DNA from: Callipepla californica brunnescens
Taxonomy: Eukaryota; Chordata; Aves; Galliformes; Odontophoridae
Assembly: GCA_023055505.1 (NCBI GenBank)
Contig: JALIRH010000004.1
Location: forward strand, 19,959,368-20,023,367
Reading direction: 5' to 3'
DNA: 64,000 nucleotides
In this document: piece by piece, positions 54,201 through 63,200 of the stretch
Layout: every line of letters starts with the position of its first letter
Numbering within the stretch: position 1 is the stretch's first letter
The notes under the pieces: generated by a model
Told to the model about the DNA's origin: nothing
Database searches by the model: none
What the model saw: the letters and a program-made list of their open reading frames with translations, nothing else
Position numbers and translations under genes: made by a program

Positions 54201-57200
54201 TACCGTCTACACATCCAAACCAAGCAGACAAGAATTTGAAGAGTGAGCCAACCTCAGCCTTACAAAGTCATGAGAACTCATCAGTGGAACATCAAGAATT
54301 TCTGATGGTGGCGACATCAGTTGGAAATCTCACCAAGATGAACACACAGGCACCGCTCTCTTATGTTGAAAAGAAATGGCATAGTGCTGAGCTGTTAAGT
54401 GCTGGAATGTCTAGAACAGCCACAGATGTCCTAGGGAACTGGCAAGAGGATGAGGAAAATGAGATTTCTGATACTGACAGTTCCTACTCTGTAGATTCAC
54501 TGTCCTGCGCTTATGCAAAAGCTTTCACGGAGAAGCTGAAGCAAGATGATTTCAACAGAAATAAATGTCTTGCCAACCCAGAAGATTCTGAGAGTGATGA
54601 CAGTCAAATGTCACAAGACTCTCTAATAGAAAAGGAAAATAAAGCCAAAAGGCAAAATAAAAGCCAGTTTCAGAAATTAAAAGCCCACCACCAGCCAGCT
54701 AAGCTTTACAAAAGCAGATCTGAACACCGTGTTTCATCTTTAGTGACATCATATGCATCACGTAGGAGACTGGGAGAGGCTGAAAGAAGCTTTTCTCTGG
54801 ACAGCTTGGGTGATGGAGAAGAGGTGCCAACAGAAGATCCAGTAGAAGAATCCAAATCTGATTCATCTGATGAAGTTCCAGCAGAGATTTTTTGGAAGTT
54901 ACAAACTCCAAGACCACCAACTGTACAGACAGAGGAGGACCACGAGTCCAAGATCTGCAGCACAGATACAGAAGGGACGAATTACAATCTGAAGCTGAGC
55001 AGTTCCTTCTATTTGGATGCTAAACGAGAGCCTGCTTCCAGTAATGCTTGCAAGCAGTTTATGAAGGATGCAGAGGACTCTTTTGCGGAGCAAGAAGGGT
55101 CACTCGATAGAAGACATTATTATGCAAGTGGAAATCCTTTGTTTACAACTGATGCTTGGTCATCCTATGACTCAAAGGTTGAAATGAGCAGCCCCAGAAT
55201 AGCAACACCTTCTTCTCATGAGCATCTAGAATTCCAAGATGCTCATTTCTACTCTTCAAGCAAACCAGAGGGCTGGCTGAAGAAAGATGATCTAAAACAG
55301 TCAGCTGCTGAAGTTTCTTTTGTTTCTGGCTCTAAGCAGGTACACAGCATTACTCTTCTATCACATGGTATAAAAGAAATGCACACAGATTTCTCATCTG
55401 ACCTGTCAGAAGAACCTTTACTTGAAACAACAGTGGCTGCAAGCAGAGGTTTTGAGAGTGAGGAATGTACAAACACAGATGAAAATTCTTCCTTGGAATC
55501 TCAAGACATAACATCTTCGTTCGTAAGTTCAGTAGGACCAAGTTCTTCTTTTGTTCATCTTTCTACAAAACCTGATTATTATGAACACTCAAGGGCAAAT
55601 CATCCTGAACAAGAACAAATAAATGAATTATCTACTTATAGGTCTACCACTGAGTGCACGCAAGCATTCAGCTGTTTGGAAAGCTTTTCCGCTGCAGACT
55701 GCTTGTCAGCAATACCTAGAAAAGAAGAGGGTCCCCTCCTTACAATTCATCCAGAACTGCGGACAGACAACAAACTGGAAATGCCACCTTTTGTTTCTGA
55801 GTTGCCTGTTCGTATTTTGGAACAGAGAAACAGCTCTGTAGAAGCAGATTTAGAAGGCAATTTCCTCAGAGCCATTGGAAAAGATGACCTAGATGATGGC
55901 TGCAATAACTTGACAGAATCAAAGATAACAGATTCAAACACTGGCAGTACATCTGTCGGTACATCTGCTGCTGGGTCTTCTACAGGACTTGCTTATAATG
56001 TAGTCTCAGCACAGGTTTCTGCAGTAAAACAAGTACATTTTGGAAACTGTGTGCAGCTTTTTCCAAGAAGGGAAATACCAGTGCGTTGTGATGAAAGTTT
56101 TTTTCTCAGTGACTTAACAAATAAGAAGTGCTCCCTGGGAAGCACTCTTGAGCATCAGGAATTGGCTGGACAGGGAGCAGAATCAGCTGTTGCGCTAGGT
56201 CTCCTCAGATCTAGGGAGAGTAACTTGGAAGCAATGCAAGATACAGATTATGAACAAATACCTGCAGAAACAGCCACTGTAGAGTTTTCCTCACAGGAGA
56301 TAACATATAAATGTAACCCTTTAGTCCTTGCCTACAGTGCAACACCAATAGAGATGTGTGAAAAAGAGAAAATTTGTATGGAAACAAGCGCAGATAGCCT
56401 GTCAGAAATTGTGTCAGAGGTGCCTTCACTCAGAGAGAAGGAAGAAGAATATGAATCAAAGAATGAAGACTTGTCTTCATTAAATCATTGTGAATTCAAA
56501 AGCAAACCTGTTTCAAAAAACTACTTCTATGAGTGTTCATTAGCAAACAGTCTTGTAAGCTGCCTGAACCAGAACATTTCAGAAAATTCTACGTTGTGCA
56601 TTGACAATACGAGAGAAGAAAGTAGTGAAAGCAAAGAACACGGTATGCTGAATTCTCAGGTTGTAGATCAGAAGGAGTTCTCATCCAAATATAAGAACCT
56701 GCTGGTAAATGAAGTAAGTTATCTCACACTGAATATAAACGGGAAGGACACTGAGTCCTTCTCTGCTGCTATTTGTGAAAACACAGGTGATTTGCTCCCA
56801 GAATCCAATTCAAGCATATTTTACAAAGCTTCACCAAAAGCTAATCTTTTTCAAAGTGCATCTGAGACTGAAAATTATGATACGCTACTAGAGCATGTTA
56901 CAGTAGTGAAAGGAGATTGTGATGCTACATCTAATCATGCTATGGAAGTCAGCATCACAAAAAGTTGTCCTGATATACATTCCAACTGTCTTTGTACGAC
57001 ATGCTCTTCAGCATCAACACGGGAGAAGAACAATATGTGTAAGATGACTGACAGTTCTGTGGAATCTGATGCAACCATTTGCTTGGAAACAAAAACAAAG
57101 AATAAATCCTTATTTGAATCAAGAGAAGAGAAAGAATCCTTTTTCGAAAGCGAATGCACAGAAGACATTTTGCTTGTTGAAGATCATTTCAACTCAGAAT

Positions 57201-60200
57201 TGGAAAGAGTATTTGAGTACAATACAAATACACTAGGCACTGTTTCTCAAGAGGAGAGTCTGAGTATAGATAAAGAATCCAAGTTTTTAAGAAACCCACA
57301 AGCTGATCCAGAAGAAACTGTGGCTCTTTATCAGAATACAAAAGCAAGCACTGAGGAAGAAATGACAAAACAAAACAATAGTGCAAACAACCTAGAAAAA
57401 ACTGCACTGGAAACAAAATCAAGACAGGTAGAAAGTGTACCTGACTACCCAGTAGTCAAAGTCCAAAGTGACGATCAGGAGTCAGAAGTGCTCGTGCATT
57501 CTGATAGCTTTTTCCAAAAAGAAGAAAGTGAGAAAATAATCAGTATTTATTCACCAGAGCAGAAAACTGTTCCTCCCCAGAGCTCACCTGCAGCTATGTG
57601 CTCCCACAGAATAGATTTTACTCAGAATGCTCAAGGCTTACCTGATGCTTGTGAAGGGTTTTTGCAGATGAAAAGAAAAGGAGAAAATGTGTTTAATACA
57701 GAGGACATAGGTATGAAGGTACTAATCACAGATAGGCAAGGAAATATTTTAGAAAAAACTGAAAATGAAGAAAAAATAGATTCTAGCAATTTAACTGAAC
57801 ATTATCTGCCACACTACTTGCCCCATGGAGACACTGACCAGGAAAACAAGGTTAACATGTGTGAAGTGAATGGGAATGAAGAAAAAGTCATCATGACAAA
57901 CACAGAGCATGGAATGGTAATTACGAATCAAGAAGACATACACACAGATGAAAATGTTCTATTTACCGAAGAGTCCCCAGCTCTGCAAAAGGTGTACTGT
58001 AACAGAGATGAAAAAGAGGAAATTTTAAATCAGTTCGCTATCCCTGAAAGATACCTTACACCTTCAGGACTAGGAGAGAACGTACTGTCAGTAGATGATT
58101 CACAATACCACAGTCCTCTTGAAATGAATGAAGATAGTGGCTCAGAGGACTCTATTACAGATACAAGAAATACAGCTATGGAAGATATTGATGTGTATGA
58201 ATATTCAGTTGATGATAATATTAATAATGACCAATATAGACTTGAAGAAGAACCTGAAAGTCTCTGTATAAAAGAGAACAGCCAGGTGTATATGAGTTGT
58301 TCAACACAATATCCTGAGCATGACACTTCAGAAAACTTGAGCATAAGTGCTGTTAGAAGACCTGAAATTTGTGGACTGGATACTATAGGCTCCAGTGTTG
58401 TTGATGAGAAAGCACATTTGAAAGAAGTGGACAAAACAGACAAGCAGATGTTTTTAGAAAACAGAGAGGAGGTAGAACTGATCGTTCTGCAAAACCTGAA
58501 TGTATTATTCCCTGGTAGTAAAGACAGCTGTCATGATGACAACAGATTAAATGAAATCTTAAGAGAAAGCCAATGGGTGTCTACTAGCTTTTCTACAAAC
58601 AATGGCGATAACAGCAAACAACAGAACTCACCAACAACACTGAAGTCTACTGAACACATTGAAGATAGTTCAGGTAAAGACTCCTTGTCTCCATCTGTAA
58701 ATCACCTTTTTTGTCTTGAAGTAAGTGATAATTCCCATCTTGTTCAAGATGTTCCCACTGCACTGAAAGGTCATACGAAACCATCTAATGGCAATGATGG
58801 AACTGAAGCTGTTCTTCTGTATTATGAAACGTTAATGGAGAAAGAGGCCTCTGTTGGTACACCTGTTAAAACAGACAACAAAGAGGGAGACAATGAAGCT
58901 CATTCTGACAAAGTTCAAAGTAAAAATAAAGCTTTCCTGCAAAATAGGACCACACAGGACAGACAGGAGGAACAACTCGTTGCACTTAGAAATAATTATT
59001 CTGCATCTGAGCAACCTGTCAATGAGAACAGCTTTTCTATGCCTTATGGAGTGGGCAGTCATGAATCTGAAATGGTTGTGCTTAAGCAAGGGGCAGAAAG
59101 AAATTCATTTTCCTCAGAAGAATTAGACTCTTCTGAAGATATAATTCAGGAGTTTAACTCCCATGAACACAGTGTGGATTTAATGATTAACAAAATGTCC
59201 AAAGACTGCTTTAATTCCGTGGATCAAGAGGAAAAGGGTACCATAATGCCTGATGAGCTGCTCTTGAATAATTCAAACCTGCTTTCTTCTTCAGAGAAAG
59301 AAGCAAGGGAAGATATGGAGGAGAAAACAAATCATTCTTTACTGGAAATCTCTTCTCAAAACGTAATTAACATTAATACAGCTCAGGCAGAACTTCTCTC
59401 AGGAAGTTCAGGAAGTGATAGCAAAGAGAAATGCTTAAACACAGATTATACTATAACAAGCAGTAATAATGATAATGCAAGGTTCCCTGATATCAAGATG
59501 TGTCAGAGTGAGCCAAGATGTGATCAGGGACGTGAGACTTCCAAAGATTGCTGTGAAGGCTATCCAGAGATCGCTGTTCCTGAGAACACTTTGACCCTTT
59601 CAGAAGGGCTTCTAAATTACGAGAGGAACTCTTGTACGTCTGAACATTCTGCTGATCTCCTGAATAGCCCGAGATCATTTGCAAATTGTTTGATTGACAG
59701 TAGTGGAGAGAAATGTGAGAATGATGCTGTTCTCTCTGAAGAATCAAAATACTTTGAAAGTGAATCAACTGTTTTAAGTGCATGTATAACTTTTTCTGAT
59801 GTTTTGCAAAAAGGAGATGAAAGGGACAATAATTCTGCAGTAAAAGAGGCTACAGATGCTCATAGTAATAAACTCCCTGAAGAAGTTGTGGGAACTGATG
59901 GAGAGGGGAAAATAATTCAAGATTCTTTCCAGAATTGCAGTGATACTAATGAAAATAAAATGCCTGAATGCTTAGAACACTACAGTAACACTTCTAGCGT
60001 GACTATACCAGAATCAGGAGAACACGTTTTTCAAAGCCTGGGAAAGACTGACAGTAAAGAATCAAAGTGTGCTTCATCCTACTTTGCAGAAAATACCTCA
60101 AGTGATGTACTGCTTCAGAACTCCAAAAACGTGAACATTTTCAGTACTTGCTTACTTGATGACTCAAAATCTCTAACAGCTAGTCAGCTTGAAGACTCAC

Positions 60201-63200
60201 ATCAAGATGTCTTTTTGACTAAGCATGTATCCTCAAGTTCTACTGGTCTTCACTTGGTAAGAGAAGGCTTTCCCCAAGCATTTGCAGAAGTTAATCACAC
60301 ACCTGTGACGGCATTTTCAGAATCTTCTCTAATTTCAGATATAGACCATGGTGAAACTGGCACGAACGATGGATCACACACAAGTGTATTAAAACATTCT
60401 CCACTCGCTGTTTTACAAATGCAGGACACTCAGTCTGATAAGTCTGTGGTATTTGATGAGCCAATACATGCTTCAGGAATTATTTTACTTTCTCTTGCAA
60501 AAGCAAACAAGCATTACCCAGTATCAGACACAAACTCTGCTTCGCATGAGAATTCTGCTGTAGATGCAGGACCTGTTTATGGAAGTAATTGTCAGCAACT
60601 TGACAATGATACTGAAGTTGATCAGCATCAGTGGAGTAAAGTTCCAGCTCAGAAAGCTTGCACAGAACACACAGAGAAAGTGCTGGATGACCATGAACCT
60701 CTGCTATTGTCATCAATACCTCTTTGGGATACTGGAAGGTCAGCTCTGATTAAAGAGGGACAGATGAGAAACATACTTAACAGAAATGAGGAAGAAGTGC
60801 ATTCAAGCACTGAGGCTGAACGTTTTGCAATAAAGAAAAAGCAAGGAAAAACAGTAGATAAAGAACCTCTTGGAAAGCAAACTAAGGTGCCTTCAAATTC
60901 TGCAAATGAATTAACAGTCTCAGAGATTACAGTATTGGAACATCTGTATCCAGGAAATGTTAATGTAGATCCTGAACACACCTATAATTTGTTTGGTCCA
61001 GCATATCCCACAAACTGCAGAAGTACTGATCCAAGACAATCGTATCACAGTGTCGTAGGTTTTGATCTGCAAGGCGATTGTCAATATGTGCCTACGGGTG
61101 GTGATAACACAGGTGGAACAAATACAGATGACAGAAAAGAGATTCTACTTTGCAAAAATAATGCAGGTTCAAGTCTTCATGCTGACAGTTTTACAACAAC
61201 AGGAGATGATATAACGAAATCAGAAAGACTGAAGTTTTCTTTAATGAATAACGAAAGTACCCCCTTAAAATTTTTACCAAAAAACCACGGTTTACTTTCC
61301 CAAGAATCAACATTGGTCCAGCTCAGGAGCAGAAGGCCATGTACTACGACACATAGTACAAAGAGCTGTAAAACTGAACAGAGACCTTATTTACAAAGTC
61401 ATAGGCTATCAGCCCCAGCCATAGCTGTGTTCTCTGATTTAGATGATACTTCCAAAGCTTCATCTAAGGCAGATTCCTTGTTATATTCTGCATCTAGATC
61501 ATTACAAGATTTAAATATGAGTGTGGAGCCGCCATCACCAACTGAAGATGATCATGTAATTGAAAGATTTTCAAAGCAGGAATCAAAGAACATTCTGCAG
61601 GTTAAATCCAAACCCAGATTTCAGCAAAGAATGACACTAACTAAGAAGACTGCAAACTGTGATCCAAAAAACGTACAAAATTATGCAGCAAGAACCCAAG
61701 GCAGCCAGTCCTTAAAAGACAGTACTGTTCATTCTCCATCATCTTTATTGCCCACAACTCACGGTTCTGTGGGTCCAAAAGAAAATATCCCTTCAAAGAG
61801 CAGTTCTGTAGCTCAGTGTAGTGAAGGGAGGGTTGAAGCAGCTGGGTACCAGCCAGGAACAGGTTTATTTTTGCAAGACAATAAAGATGCAATGCATTTT
61901 AATTCGAGTGATATCAACCCATATATTCATCCATGGCAACAAGATGAATCGTACAAGATTGGCTGGAAGCAGTATGTTTTTGGAAGTGCAAGTGACGTGT
62001 CTTGCCATCAAATGCCTATAAACCTGGATAATCACAAAGTTATGAGATGTTCTAGTGTGGACAATGGACTGAATTCTCAAAATTCTCCTTTTCATTCTCA
62101 TCTCAGCTCATATGCTACAGCAAAAGTTTTATCAAGCACTTTAAGCAGCATTGAAGGTCTTCAAGGATGGGACAATGCCAGACCAGGCTTTGAATCCACA
62201 TACTCAAGTGACAGTAACAAGCAGTATAGCAGTGTGTCCATTGAAACACTGGAAACTAATCCAGAAAATGACACTGCTGAACGTAAGAATCCTTCTGCAC
62301 AACCTGGTAGCTCTTCAGTGCAGGTAGATGAAATTGTATTGTTATATCCTTCTGAGTCAGAAAGGTCTTCCAAGAAATCACCGGGGATTACCTGCGAACA
62401 GGGAACACAGACAGTGGCTACCACAAGGTATAAAAGGCAGAGAAGACACCAGAGAAGCTACACAGATGTTTCTGCAAGAAGGCAGGAAACAAACAGGGAT
62501 TTATTTCAGCAACATTGTTCTTGGACAAGTATGCAGAACCTGTCCATGCATCTGTCACAGCTTATTCAGAACACTTCCGAGCTGTTGGGAAATCTCTCCC
62601 AACAAAATATTATAGATAATGAACAGAGTATCAAAATCTATCAGAGAAGAACTGAAGAGGGTGTAAAAGCTGCTAATACTAGATCAGATAGTTACACTCA
62701 GACTACAGCAGACATAGGCACTCAAACTGAGACTTTGGAAGAATCTCAAAGCAAGCATGAAGATAAACGAGTGCAGACAAAATTAGGAAATGAACTGAGG
62801 GCAGCTAAAGCAGTAAACTGTGATTTCAGTGGAATCGGTGCAGATATAGTAGACAAGGTTCCCAAAAGGAAGGAGGAAGCATTCTCTCTGGAAGAAAGAG
62901 CACTAGAAGGAACAGAGGTGAGAAATCTGGGCAACACTGACTTCCATGACAGCCTTGACAGCATTTTGGAAGATTCCTTTATGCGCCTGCCTCTCTTACA
63001 CAGAACCTCCACCTCCACCTTAGATTTTCAAAAGCCATCATTAAACATGCAGAAGAATACTGCTCCTGCTAGTGCCACAGTTTCATCCGTCACATCCTCT
63101 TCAGTGAGTTCAGGGCAAGACGATTCTTCATGCACTGTAGTTAGCAGCCCTGCTAGTAGCACCTTTCAGTCTCCACCATCGTATGCTCAGGATAAAAGAA

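Noticed and set aside
58030..58443. 137-codon open frame on the minus strand inside the giant exon
   Set aside because: It is a shadow of the coding frame on the plus strand. The Ser/Leu-rich translation reflects reversed Glu, Asp and Ser codons and has no recognisable motif.
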